From: Saxidomus purpurata
Lineage: Eukaryota; Mollusca; Bivalvia; Venerida; Veneridae
DNA length: 64,000 bases
Direction of reading: 5' to 3'
NCBI GenBank assembly: GCA_022818135.1
Contig: JAFMSR010000006.1
Coordinates: 31,772,815-31,836,814 of the forward strand
The notes under the pieces: generated by a model
Databases searched by the model: none
Seen by the model: the letters and a program-made list of their open reading frames with translations, nothing else
What the model was told of the DNA's origin: nothing
In this document: positions 37,080 through 48,604 of the stretch, piece after piece
How the letters are laid out: each line of letters starts with the position of its first letter
How positions within the stretch are numbered: the stretch's first letter is position 1
Program-made: the position numbers and the translations under genes

Positions 37080-40000
37080 TTATGACAATATCTGCATTAG
37101 TTTCGCTATAAGCAAGTCATTTATTTCCTGAGACGTTTTCCCCATCAGCAAAAGTTCCTGCACATCGAATTGTATCAAATGGCCGATATGCTTCTGTATA
37201 TTTTTGAACGGTTCATTTTGCGATAACAGTTGTCCCATCTCTTCTAGAGACTTTCCCGTTCTGCATATCTCTGTAACTATTGTATTCACCATCAGCATTA
37301 GATTCTCTACTTTATCTCTTTTTTCACTATACTCTCTCAACATGCTCGGTGACTTGTACATCACGATCATAGCGTCACGTAGCTTTTTACATCGCAGAAG
37401 CATCCTACCTCCTTCGTTGAGGAGATCACTTAATAAACAAGCTAGTTTCTGCTTTTGCTCAATGTCTAGTCTCCCTGCCAGTAAGTTTCTCTCAGGTATC
37501 ATGTAACTTGGCAGATTGTTGTCATCAACACATTTCTTAAGATATTTAATGCAATCAAATAATCTGTCCATTATCGATTCCTGAGTAAATTTATTTAGCC
37601 CATTTACTTCACACACCCTGAGAGTTATGTTTTTCATGATGTAAGATGTCAGATCTTTGCAAATTGGATTAATAACTGCTTTGCACATTTTCTTTAGAAG
37701 AATGTACACTTTTAGTTGCGCCTCGTTTAAATTTTGTATCAAGTGTAATTCTGCGAGTGAATAACAAATTCTCCACTCTATGTGCATATTTTGTGATCTC
37801 TTAGATCCGACTGGCACCACATGTCCATCAAGAAGAGAGATTAAATGTACGGTTTCTGGCGAAGGCCATCCGTGAGATCGATGCCGTGACATCCAACGTT
37901 TAATGATATTAGGACTGACATATTTGAAGCAGAACACTTGATCATAGCTAATGCCTTTGGAGGACCAAGGTACAGACGGACCACTTGTTGGTTCAGCTCT
38001 ACATTCAATTCCATCAAGTACGTCCTGTACTGGAGTCATCTTCATTGCCTCGATGAAAGACTGACTTGATATAAAATATGAACCTGTGTCAGTCTCAAAA
38101 AGAGATGAATTTATTTGTTCAGTGCATGTCTTCCCATCACATCTCAAAAGTCTCAATCTGGTATACCCGGGTGATGCTTCTTGTGTCTCGCTCTGAAACA
38201 ACGTGATATTGTCTCGGTGAATAAAAGGTTTTGGATTGTCAGCACAGATAACGTCGTCTATTATAAACATGGCGTCCGTGTCACTCTCGTAATGCAACGC
38301 TGTTCCTTCACCCTTGCCACCTGTCGTTACCATTGTGCAAGCTAAAAGATTATTTTGTTCCTCTAACTCAGCGAAAGATTGCTGCCTACATTTGATCATT
38401 TCATAACTATAACCAACTCGATCCATTAGTTCCGAAACATAGAGAGAATATTCCCTCGAAGGTACGGCATCTATACCATCTTCATAATAGATAGGATTCG
38501 CGAAGAAACGTTCAGCATCTGTAAAGCAGAGAAATATGTTTTTTTGTAGAAATCTACTCTCCTTGAAGTTGAGCTGATTACAATGCATATAGTTACGCGA
38601 AGTCCCCCACCCCCGCTCCTCCCAAACCCTAACAACCCCAACACGAACACATACGCTCTCATTACGAAGTAAAAACGTATAAAATATCAAGAAATCAATG
38701 TTCAAGCTTAGGTTTAGTCTGGTGTTACCTGCCCCTACCCATACGGTACGGGTCAGGCAAAGCTCAATAATGGCGGCGCCCACGCTTTCAATTTTGTACA
38801 TTGAATAAATAGGAAGGTTTATGTAGGAGTTGATCATGTAAAAACCATGCAGTATGTGATTTGTCAATACAAACCCAATGTAAATTGCTATTAAGGTAAA
38901 CAATGTTCAGTCAACCTTGTCAGTACCTTGGAATACAATGGTAAAGTCCAAGGAGAACATGCAAGTCACCACTCATTCACTGTTGCTGAACTGTAGATAG
39001 AACCCCCAAATTTGGAAGAAACAATGAACGCATGTAAGTCATTGTTAGCTTTATTTCTTGATTCTTTACAGTAAAAGAAAAAGAAATCCTACAGTTAATA
39101 TTTCAGAAGTTATTGATTTTTTTACATTTAAACAAAGAGATTTGAGGATGTAAGTTAAAACTCATATCATAAGCAAAAGGGCGTAGAATGTATAGAAACG
39201 TTAGATGTCTATCTGTTCGTCTGCATCTCTACATACATTTGTAATACCTTTGTCAAGATTATAAGTTGAAACAGTTACTGTAGATGAACAACATTGACAG
39301 AAAGTGTAGTACACAATAACAATAACGATTAGGTTTATTTTCCATTAACATTTGTCCATTTCTGTATTTTTTGTTCATGGTCATAAAAGATCTCATCAAA
39401 TTTTTTTAGCAAAGTATATTTATGAAGCAACGTGTAAAATGAGTGACTTAAAATAGCGGTACTGTAAGATAGTGATATATATATGCCTGCAGTGACTATT
39501 CTACCTGCTGTAACTCTTACAATTTATTGTTTCATATTTTTCTGTTATTTAATTTAATGTACCTACTGTAGTAGTAGAGAACTGATGCTGCAAAATACCG
39601 CACGGGCGGTAAAACGCACCAGATCTTTAAGTACATTGGGAGGTAAAACAGTCCAAGTCGTAAAGTGCACTGATGCTTAAAGTATATGTATACAGGGACG
39701 TGAAGCACACCGTGATTGACTTTATTGTTTAAATTATAGCCACCTGGAGCGTAATGTTAAAATACTTGCTTTATAAAGTTACGTGTCTCATTACATCCAC
39801 TACAATAGATTACAATTGATCAGATAATCAGTTGTCATCTTGCGTTAGAGTTCTAGGTTTGAATGCTTTATTTTGCACTACGTTATTCGTTTAACACAAC
39901 AAATTGCTAATAGTCTAAAGAATAAAGACAAGTATCCTATTATTTATGAGGAAAAATATTGAGGATCACTTAAATACGTTAGAAAATCAGTTGCAAAATG

Positions 40001-42300
40001 CTAATACGTCCTTTCGTTAAACATAAACTTAATATATATCGAATTCAAATCACGCGCCAGTAGTCATGTTTTACAGTCAGTGAACCACTTCTATCTGCTC
40101 TATTACACAGAAGGTTAGCTAATATGTTAATATACATACATACAATAGTTTTGATAACAGATTTATATTCTGTTTTGCTTTTACAGTATTTATAACATAT
40201 GTGATATTTATTTATTTAGATTTGATTTAAAACTTTTAGCATATCCTTTATTGTTAAAAAAAGGAGCAACAAAACATATGAAAATGATCAAAAGTTCGTC
40301 TTTGTAAATACATAGTGATGAACGCCTAAATAATTCTTTCACAGTTCAATAAGTGTAAAATGTAATACAATCGATATTGTGCTGGAGAAACAGATGTCTT
40401 ACTTTCAAACTTATGTAAAAGAATTTATAATGTGTAAGCTATGGTATCCTTGATTTTGAGCTATATAATGTAAGGTCGCATTATTAGCATTTCAACTATT
40501 GCCTTTTATGAAGCCTGGTCACTTGATTAGTTACAATATTTGTTAATGTTATAGATTGGTTTGAACAAGTTCCCTGTAATGATAATATGTATGTAGAAAT
40601 CAATTCCTGGAGAACAGGAGTTGAAATTTCATAAACTAAAACCTGTTTATGTTTAAATCATTCAAACTGTATTGCCAAACAGGAGGGAAAATCACCTTTA
40701 CCACATTCATTTACACAGAGGCATTGTTTGTAACATGAGGAATTTACTAAAGTATCAGAGAAATTTACTGAAAACTTAAACCGTTGTTGGATTGAAGTAA
40801 ACATTAACAATTAATTATAAATGGAAGCAAAAGTAGAAACTTTCATATTTCAGTGCACAAAATGTGCTTATTACTTTTTGTTTAGGAGAAACCTTTTGCA
40901 TCAATTTAGAGTATGGCATACACAGGATTATTATTCCAACAAATGCGTATGCTGTGAAGAAATATTTCAGGAAAGAAGAACATTTTTTAGTCATCTTAAT
41001 CTAGGGACAAAACTGATGTAAAGCGGAGGACTTTAGAAGCTATAAAAATATAAGCATTATAAATAAGTATAATATTACAATACTTTGAGTTGATCGACAT
41101 CTCAGTTACCAATTGGTATTGGAAGAGTTAAGACATAATTTTAAAAGGCGATGGATATATTGTTTAGAAAACCCGTTAAAACAAGGAAGAGGACCTTTAA
41201 GAGGAATCGATCTCGTGACAGAAAAGATCCTTGGTCCGAAATGTATATACGCATGGTCATACCGTCGGCACAGACGACAGCTATAGCAAAGAAGCATGTT
41301 GGAACGCCAGTCGCCTGAATGCAGTTCATGAACTCATGGAAGAAGAGGATGGAATCAGTGAAAGTGAAGCCAGGGAAACTGTTTTTAATGACATGAGAAG
41401 CACCTACCGAAGGGCTATGATTAATGTCTTTGGTAGAAAAATACTGTGGTTCAACAGTATGAAGGAAGACCCAACGTATAGAAGCATAAAGGATACAGTC
41501 AGTCATCTGATTACCATTGAAAACTACGAAAAGGAAGAGGCTCTGAAATACGCCATACAGAAAAGATAGTTTCTGTTTGATGAAATCCTTGACAAGTACA
41601 ACCCGCCAGACGTTTCCGAAGACATGGACGAAGATATAGATGAAGGTGAATCATCATAATGATTTAACAAAAACTTTTGCAGTGATATGTGTGTGAAAAC
41701 CTACACAATGAAATATTTTGAAATGTTTCACTATTTAATATACGAGAAGCAACGTAACGAACATCTCCTGATTAAAGACATATCATTCGGACAATACTTA
41801 TCATGTGATAAAACAGTAATATAAGAATAGTAATAACTGTAGTTGTACGAGTACAATAAACATGACAGTCTTAAAACAGAAGAATTTACTTTTTTCTTAA
41901 TCCCCCACATCCAAACGATAGGCAATTGTAAGATTGTTTAATTAAGAATGAGCCCATCATTCGGCAGTGACTTCGCCATGCGACAATGCCTGTTCTGAGG
42001 TGTTAAATGTTCAAATTGCTAACATTAATATAATATGAATTTATCAAATAAATATGAATTTGTAAGTTAAATTGAGTCATTTCTATAATAGATACTGCAA
42101 TGTTTAACTTGTTTTCCAAAATTTGCTAAACGAAAGAATTGAATTTTCGGCCTCAACTTATTTAAACCGAAAGTAGAATTAATACACTTAATATTATTTA
42201 AACTTTAAAACTATCATAATAGTGATCGTGAAAAAAACTGTTCGTCTTTAATCTACGTACCAACAGCAGGACCAAACGCCCCGTATTCCTTTTCACTCAT
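37080..42300 (-). CDS. cGAS-like receptor / Mab-21-domain protein, gene 3
   Basis: Exon 1 is 42261-42300 (MSEKEYGAFGPAV) and exon 2 is 37080-38518, joined G|AT; 492 aa. The catalytic core has GGKGEG (~80-85) with ESDTDAM (D93, D95), so the middle residue of the acidic pair motif is Thr here. The candidate third acidic residue is D206 in YDQVFCF. The Mab-21 domain runs from ~222 (RWMSRHRSHGWPS) to ~390. VPVGSKRSQNM carries Arg where the others have Gly. The intron is 3742 bp against 468-569 bp in the other copies, because of an insertion at ~38703-41945. The exon 2 frame stays open for 385 nt upstream of the splice site; that extension is intron, as the acceptor TTTACAG|ATGCTGAAC is shared by the paralogues. 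Function is inferred from the family. Confidence 0.88.
38703..41945. other. 3.2-kb insertion in the intron of cGLR gene 3
   Basis: The introns of genes 1, 2 and 4 are ~0.5 kb and match only the two outer parts of this one. The extra DNA holds a partial copy of repeat R (38880-39600) and a pair of decayed open frames on the opposite strand (40821-41660). Insertion ends cannot be fixed to the base, and no terminal repeats were found. Confidence 0.65.
40821..41660 (+). pseudogene. Unrecognised two-frame relic (zinc-finger-like, then basic/acidic protein)
   Basis: Plus strand, opposite to the host gene. 40821-41021 encodes 66 aa with two Cys-pair/His patterns (FQCTKCAYYF with H16 and H22 counted from the first Cys; KCVCCEEIFQERR then a His), so a C2H2-like finger pair is plausible. 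From 41151 a very basic start (MDILFRKPVKTRKRTFKRNR) is followed by a frame change within 41212-41317. The next frame runs to TAG near 41567, and beyond that stop a matching acidic tail continues (SEDMDEDIDEGESS) to ~41659. The pattern of a basic head, an acidic tail, a frameshift and a stop suggests a decayed gene from a mobile or viral source. I do not recognise the family and assign no function. Confidence 0.4.
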
Positions 42301-42590
42301 TTTGATTTATCTAAAGTGCACCAGAGACAAAACGTAATACGGATTTTTACACAAACTTCTACGCATGAGTGGTATTAATGAATAGCAATATTGATCTATC
42401 CTTAATACTTTGGCGTGATTGTATTTTTCTTAAAATAATTTGATATTCTTAATCAGTTTCGGCGTGATTGTTAAATGTTTGATTTATCTAAAGTGCATCT
42501 GAGACAAAACGTAATATGGGTTTTTACACAAAATTCTTTGGCGGGATTGTATTTTTCTTAAAATAATTTGATATTCTTAAAGTGATACTA
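42301..42590 (-). promoter_or_regulatory. Duplicated 5' block (putative promoter) of gene 3
   Basis: The block GAGACAAAACGTAATACGG, then TTTTTACACAAACTTCT and ACGCATGAGT (~42361), lies ~60 bp above the ATG. A second copy (GAGACAAAACGTAATATGGG, TTTTTACACAAAATTCT) follows at ~42500-42540. Both are trailed by the same GGCGTGATTGTATTTTTCTT phrase. The central palindrome is degraded in the first copy and missing in the second. Confidence 0.5.
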
Positions 42591-42599
42591 CCGTTCAAA

Positions 42600-44639
42600 G
42601 TGACCATCAACATTTTAAATAAAACATTAATCAGTGATTTATACTCGTAGAATAATAAACAGTGCCATACTTATAACAAAAAGATAGCGATCTGTATAAC
42701 AGTTTCCTTCACATTGAATACCGAGGAAAAAATAGCAACAATTGATTTTGATAAGTCTTTTTTTTAGGAATATATGGATCATTACATACATTTTGTGCAA
42801 TTTAATCTTAATGAAAAGTTATTTCGTTTTTTCGATTATTTAGTTATCATAGTTTGAAATGTGTATTCACTATTTTAACACACCAGTGCTATACATAATG
42901 TAGTCTGTCATCTTTGTGTGTTGTTTCTTCCAATTCCCGCATATTCTTTGTATAATTTCTCTTCTTGTAATTGCAGTCTCTTACATCACACATTCAGAAA
43001 GTTACGTTATGTTAAATGTTAATCACTTTCTTCGTGCCTTTGCTAGCCTTCTTTGTTTTGCTCGATCAAAATGGTGTCAAATACAATTGTCTATATCCTA
43101 TATTGGGCTTTTGTTGTGCTTTTTGGATCGAATGAATTTTTGAGTATTTCAGACCCTTACGGCCGAACTCTTAACACAAATTTTTGTCGAATACGACCGA
43201 AAAGTAGTTCTATATTACTGTCCTCTGTTTTAAAAATTATATAGTAACAGATCTAAATAATATCAAAACATTACAGAATGGCATAATATTATATTATTGA
43301 TTTTCTTATAATTTGTAACTTAAATCAACGAGGTATCTGTTCTGTATAGAACTATTTTCCTACGCGGTTTTTATCGTCAGACCGGTGTGACATGAGATAT
43401 GTAAGACCCGTGAAATACTTATCGCTATACCGGATACACTAAATTCAGTGTTTCCGCTAGAGCGCGTTTTCACCGGTTTTGACGCACTCATGATGATAAA
43501 TTATTGTCAATGACGCAACAGAAATAGCAAAGAGCGTCTTCTATGACGCAATTAAAATGTGTATGATCAAATTACTACTAAAACAACATTTCAAACTCTC
43601 AAAACGCTTCGAAATGCAAGATAAATTGTTGATGATATACGCTTCCGGTATGGGATATGTCTAATTTTGACCCTATTGTGTCCTCGTTGTAGTCTGATTT
43701 CGGATCGAACTGCAATTTGTACCATTGCGTTTTTGTGTGTTGATTCCTATGATAGATCATAGATCGTAGACGCACAACAAGAGATGGTCGACGAAACTTA
43801 ATAGGGGAAACAAAAACGTCTTTCTGAGTGATTTTAATGATCATTTTGTAGTCATTTCGATCAGACTGTCACTATTGAAAGGGGGTTTAAGTGTGCCAAA
43901 TAATATCCAAGTTTAATGTCTATGGTTGAATGCAAATTCGCTTTGTGGACAAATTTGACTTTTGAGATGCAGTGACAAAATGCATATCCCATAACTTTTG
44001 AATGACATTTAAAGTTGTTCAAACCATAAATTTTCTTTTCAGTTTTGTCAAAATCCATTTCCTGTTTCTCAGTTACGATTCACAGCTTAATACTTCATAG
44101 GGTAGTTGAACATATTAACTGAATGACATAATGTAAGCACATGGGTTCCTATCTCAAAAGTAAAGTTTACACAAATGGTGAAAGGTCAAAATTTGTGGAC
44201 AGTTGTGTCTCCAGTTTATAATTTTACTCGTGCAAGGGTTGTCCTGATATGCAAACATGTATATGTACAGTCTATGTTGTCCTGATATTTACACATGTAT
44301 GTGTGCAGACTGTGTTGTTCAGAGACAATCGATCCTCCAGCACGTTCAGTCCTTTGATTGTTTTAGTAAACATTAAGTGGATAGTTAATTTACCCACGAA
44401 TATGCGTGAGTAAATAATTTTTTCACGTTTCCCAATGTTACTATACTCCAGTTAGCTTTTATGTCATGCCTATGATAGTATTTAACATATTTTACTTTAT
44501 GCTCTTGCACTCCTGTTTTGCACGAATGTTTCGTGAATTCATGTTGATACACTGTATTTAAGCAACTGATTATACTTTATTAGTTACTCGAGGCAAAGTA
44601 TTTGACACCACCAGATGTTTAAATTCTATACTAGCTTTT
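42600..44639. other. No gene seen
   Basis: AT-rich intergenic DNA. Open frames in 42916-43244 have no splice context or motifs. A partial direct repeat, CCTGATATGCAAACATGTAT / CCTGATATTTACACATGTAT, lies near 44250-44300. Confidence 0.45.
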
Positions 44640-44825
44640 CCCCCCCCCCCCCCCTTTTTTTTTGGGTGTATTAACAAAAAAAAATTAATTTTTTTTTTTT
44701 TCCCCCCCCTTTTTTATCTAAAAAAAAAAAAACCCCTTTTTTTCCCTTTTTAATTTTTAAAAAAAAAAAAAAACCCCCCCCAAAAAAAAAAAAAAAAACA
44801 AAAAAAAAAAAAAAAAAACCCAACC

Positions 44826-44884
<59 letters not shown>

Positions 44885-44897
44885 TTTTTTTTTTTTT
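44640..44897. repeat. Homopolymer block (C, T and A runs)
   Basis: A patchwork of long C, T and A runs, including an uninterrupted A run of ~48 then T17. The single-frame poly-Phe reading on the minus strand is meaningless. This may be a real A/T tract, but the mix looks like a poorly resolved assembly or polishing artefact. Confidence 0.85.
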
Positions 44898-45269
44898 AGA
44901 TAAGTGAAGAATTGATTTACTCACGCATACGAGTGAGCGAATTGATTTAAGTAGGCTATGTGTGTAAGGTGTTTTTGTTTTACCTGATTGATATGGCATC
45001 TAACATTACAGGAAATACTTTTATAGATAAAAAGAAATAAATGTATGAAAATTGTAAAACATGAGATGAATTTGACGGAAAGATATAACAATATGCCAAA
45101 CTACTGGAACTACTAATATTCAATATATTTCATAGAATTCTACCACAAAATTGAACATCAGACTAAGTATTAAAGATGTAGATCTAATTGAATAATTCTT
45201 AATAGAAAACCAATTACTTAATTCTGACCTGGATGTCGAATTATTTAGGGTTTTTAGAGGTTAAAAGTA

Positions 45270-45938
45270 TGCCCCACTGTATGCCACACAGTATGACGTG
45301 CCGTCAATATGCCACAGCTATTGTCAGAAGCAACCATCATCATCTTCAAATGCCCCCGATTTCGTCTGAATTTTATTGGTTTTGGAGATGCTGAAGTGTG
45401 CCACTCAGATGATTGACGCTTCTAGTTCATACATGTAACTTTGAATCGTTTGTTGCTAGAAGCCTTTTTAAAATGTTTCTCCTTCATTTTCATGTCGTTT
45501 TTGTAATACTTCAGCGCCTTCCACGCGCGTATGTTTCTAATTTGCAGTAAGTGCGTCGACAGGGGTACCCGTCTTGGTAACATGTCTCGAGTTCAACTTG
45601 CTTGTCAGAATCTGAACTGATCCATGACTTGTTCAGACTTCGTGGGTAATTTCTTCACACGATAATCTTCTGTCTTTGTCTAATATTACCTTCACTTTTA
45701 CAATGTGCGTTTCATCTGTAGCGTCGGATGGACGGCACTGGCTGTGTTTACCTTCAACGTTATTTCTGACCTCTTTGAAAAGGGACAGATTGACGAGAAA
45801 GTGCTCTCTCAGTGCATACCTTCTGTCGCGTTTGAAAACATTTCTACTGGAAGTACCGTTGAAATATTTAATTTCAATATAAGTACACTGTTCTTCAACG
45901 CTAAAGCTGCCTTTTGTACTGAGAGGGACGCAACGCAA
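45270..45938 (-). pseudogene. Mariner (DD34D) transposase relic (unit 4)
   Basis: The minus strand reads GSFSVEEQCTYIEIKYFNGT, then EGKHSQCRPSDATDETHIV and DKDRRLSCEEI (helix-turn-helix part). In another frame it reads KRQSSEWHTSASPKPIKFRR and VASDNSCGILTARH, the mariner segment after the first catalytic Asp. Frame changes and stops separate the pieces. It breaks off near 45270 at the same place as the unit 3 copy. Confidence 0.82.
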
Positions 45939-46017
45939 AATGGCAGTGTTCTAGCTGTAGAAGGTAAATGTGTCGTATTCTTTTAAAGGGACCAACCCTA
46001 TAACTGATGTAAATTAT

Positions 46018-46023
46018 AAAAAA

Positions 46024-46056
<33 letters not shown>

Positions 46057-46060
46057 CCTC

Positions 46061-46120
<60 letters not shown>
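46018..46120. repeat. Poly-A tract
   Basis: About 100 bases that are almost all A, with a short CCCCTCC break. The poly-Lys reading across it is not a gene. Like 44640-44897, it may be an assembly artefact. Confidence 0.85.
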
Positions 46121-46122
<2 letters not shown>

Positions 46123-46487
46123 CTAAACAACCCCCAAAACATAAATAATAGAATCTTTGGAAGTATTATAACTTAACCTAAAAGTTTCAGCTATGCACTC
46201 CCAGTCATTATCGATAAAATCAGAGGTTTAAGTTAATACTGCAGTGCCGTACACCATTCAATAATCTCTGTAGAGTTGATGTTGTACAATTAATGGGTGG
46301 ATGCGATTTATTACAGAAAGCCTCATTATTGATTAATTGTGGAAAAATGGGTCATCATTTTTTCGTCACAGGTTTCTCTTTAAAATTGTATTTATTTATC
46401 ATTTTACGTTCAATAAACACATAATGTATGTTTCGAGAATATAATATGTAAGATGTAGGAAGTGTCCCTTTAATATTAGAGAATGTA

Positions 46488-47815
46488 CTTGTAAACAATA
46501 ATCGGTCAACCGTGTCAGTACTTCAAGCGTATTTGAATACAATTGTAAAGTCTGAGGAGAACATGAAAGTCACCACTAATTCACTTGCGCTGAACTTAAG
46601 ATAAACCCCCTATTTGGAAGAAACAATGAATACACGTAAATTGCTGTTAGCTTTATTTCTTGATTCTGTACAGTAAAAGAAAAACTCTTAGTTTCACATG
46701 TTTATTACATTAATCACAAGAAAAAACTGCACCTTATGGGTTTTTTCTATAATAATTCAGTTTCACTTCAATGTGATAATCTATACATGTTCTCAAAATA
46801 CCTATGCATATAAACTATTAAGTAATGTATTAAAGCATATAGAAACTATTTGCATAGCTTTATTACTACAAGATGCATACTCAAACGTTCCCCTGATGTA
46901 AGATGAAATACATTGCTACAAAAACAGTTTACGATTGAAAAACCAAAATGAACAATTGAAAACAAAGCAGCTTGTAGGTTAGTCAGCTTTCTCGGAAGAG
47001 GTCTGCATGGCGAGCAGATTTGAAAACCTTGATAGCTAGGGTCGTTAGGTTCAAAACTCCCTCTCTGATCTATAAACACCATGAAAACCTCTTCCTCGAA
47101 AAATAACGTATACATAATGATTTCCCACATTAGACAACATGTACATGGCTTGAAGAACACAGGTTTCTGTAAGAACTAATATTTACTTACTAACATTACA
47201 GTAGTGGTTGATTTTTTTTTAACATTTACAAACATTACAACAAACAGATTTAATGATATAAGTTAAAACTCATATCATAGGCAAAGAGCAAAGACTACAT
47301 TGTATATAGAAACGTCAGATGTTTATCTGTTCGTGTGCATTTCTTCATAATACCTTTGACAAGAGTATAAGTTAAAACGGTTTAGATGTGATTTGATGAG
47401 ATCTTACCCAATCATTAGCAACATTGACAGAAAGTGTAGTAAACAATAACAATAACGCTAATGTATTTTTTCTATTACCATAATATCCATTTATATATTT
47501 TTGTTCATGGTCAAATATCTATAAAAATCAAATCCATTATGATTTCATCGAAGGAATTTAGCAAAATGTATTCATGAAGTAACGTATAAAGTGAATGGCT
47601 TCAACTAGCGACACTGTCAGATATTGATATGTATAATTATGTCTGTCAACTATCCTTCCTCCTGTTACTCTTCCCATCTATTTTTTCATTCTTTTTTGTA
47701 ATTTAATTTATGTTCCTATGTTTATATTGAGCTGCCTCGGTATATAGTGGCGATGAACATTGTAATGTTTAGCGAATAAGATACTGTATTTGACTTGGCT
47801 TGAATTGACTTGTCA
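46488..47815. repeat. Dispersed repeat R (copy in unit 4)
   Basis: Matches 35024-36300 from GTAAACAATAATCGGTCAAC and GAAGAAACAATGAATACACG through TTATTGAGCTGCC-like sequence to the TTGACTTGGCTTGAATTGAC tail. No protein is recognised. Confidence 0.6.
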
Positions 47816-48604
47816 AATATGTTGTCTTTTCTCGGACGGATTAATGAGGATAACATGAAATGTCTTAAAGGCAAACAATTTGGAAAAAAATGAAACAGCA
47901 TACCACAACACAGGGAATACGGATTGAGTGTTAGCAACACAAGCAAATCTCTTATTTTTACATCATTGTTCCGCTTTGGCTATTTTCACTGTGTGGAGCA
48001 TAACTCAAAAGCTTAGATATGTCAATAAAAGATGTAAAAACTAATCAAAAGGTCTGTGATAGCCAGTACATGTATCGCGCTATATAACACATGGTTGGTT
48101 ATTCTGCTCATGTTTCGAAATCGTTTTATTGCACAACATGATGTTTTATCCATGCATGCACTTCATGCCAAAATAAATCTTATCACATCTTATTCTTTTG
48201 TATCTTATCCATTATACAGATCATATATTGCCAAAAGCCAAACAATTCAAAATACATAAACTGAAGAATCAATCGATTACTCATAACTCACGTAACTATA
48301 ACCGGGAAATCGGAAGTTAAAATACCGGACGCAAAGCAGAAACTGTCGATATGATCAACAAAACATCACATAGTTTGATGCACGTGATTTAACTACGATC
48401 TAATAAAGTTAAAGATCTATTTTTATTGCATTATGTTAAACAGTCAAAAGGTGTAAATATATTCTATAATCAGATCAATCTATTTGGAAAAAAGTAAATT
48501 GAACAATATTAGAATCGGTACTGTACGTTACACATTGTACATATGATTTTTGATAACAACGTCTTTAAACCTTTCTCTCAAATGTCTTGCAAGTATGCAC
48601 ACAT

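Larger units (their letters stand above)
33155..42800. repeat. Duplicated unit 3 (carries cGLR gene 3)
   Basis: Shares order and orientation with ~44930-50830. Anchors are GATTGATATCACATCTAACA (33160 / 44990), the mariner relics (34020 / 45270), the repeat at 35024 / 46488, the TTGACTTG tail (36290 / 47800), the 3' flanks and the genes. The main size difference is the 3.2-kb insert in the intron of gene 3. Confidence 0.75.

Noticed and set aside
38519..38903. Upstream extension of the gene 3 long exon as a 607-aa protein
   Set aside because: The extra N-terminal part lies beyond the acceptor shared by all four genes and reads as intron; the 42261-42300 exon supplies a matching start.
43053..43244. 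Short hydrophobic open frames at 42916-43244
   Set aside because: Two overlapping frames, no conserved motif and no matching sequence in the other units; chance open frames are likely in AT-rich DNA.
44757..44999. Poly-Phe open frame
   Set aside because: It is a homopolymer A/T tract, not a protein.
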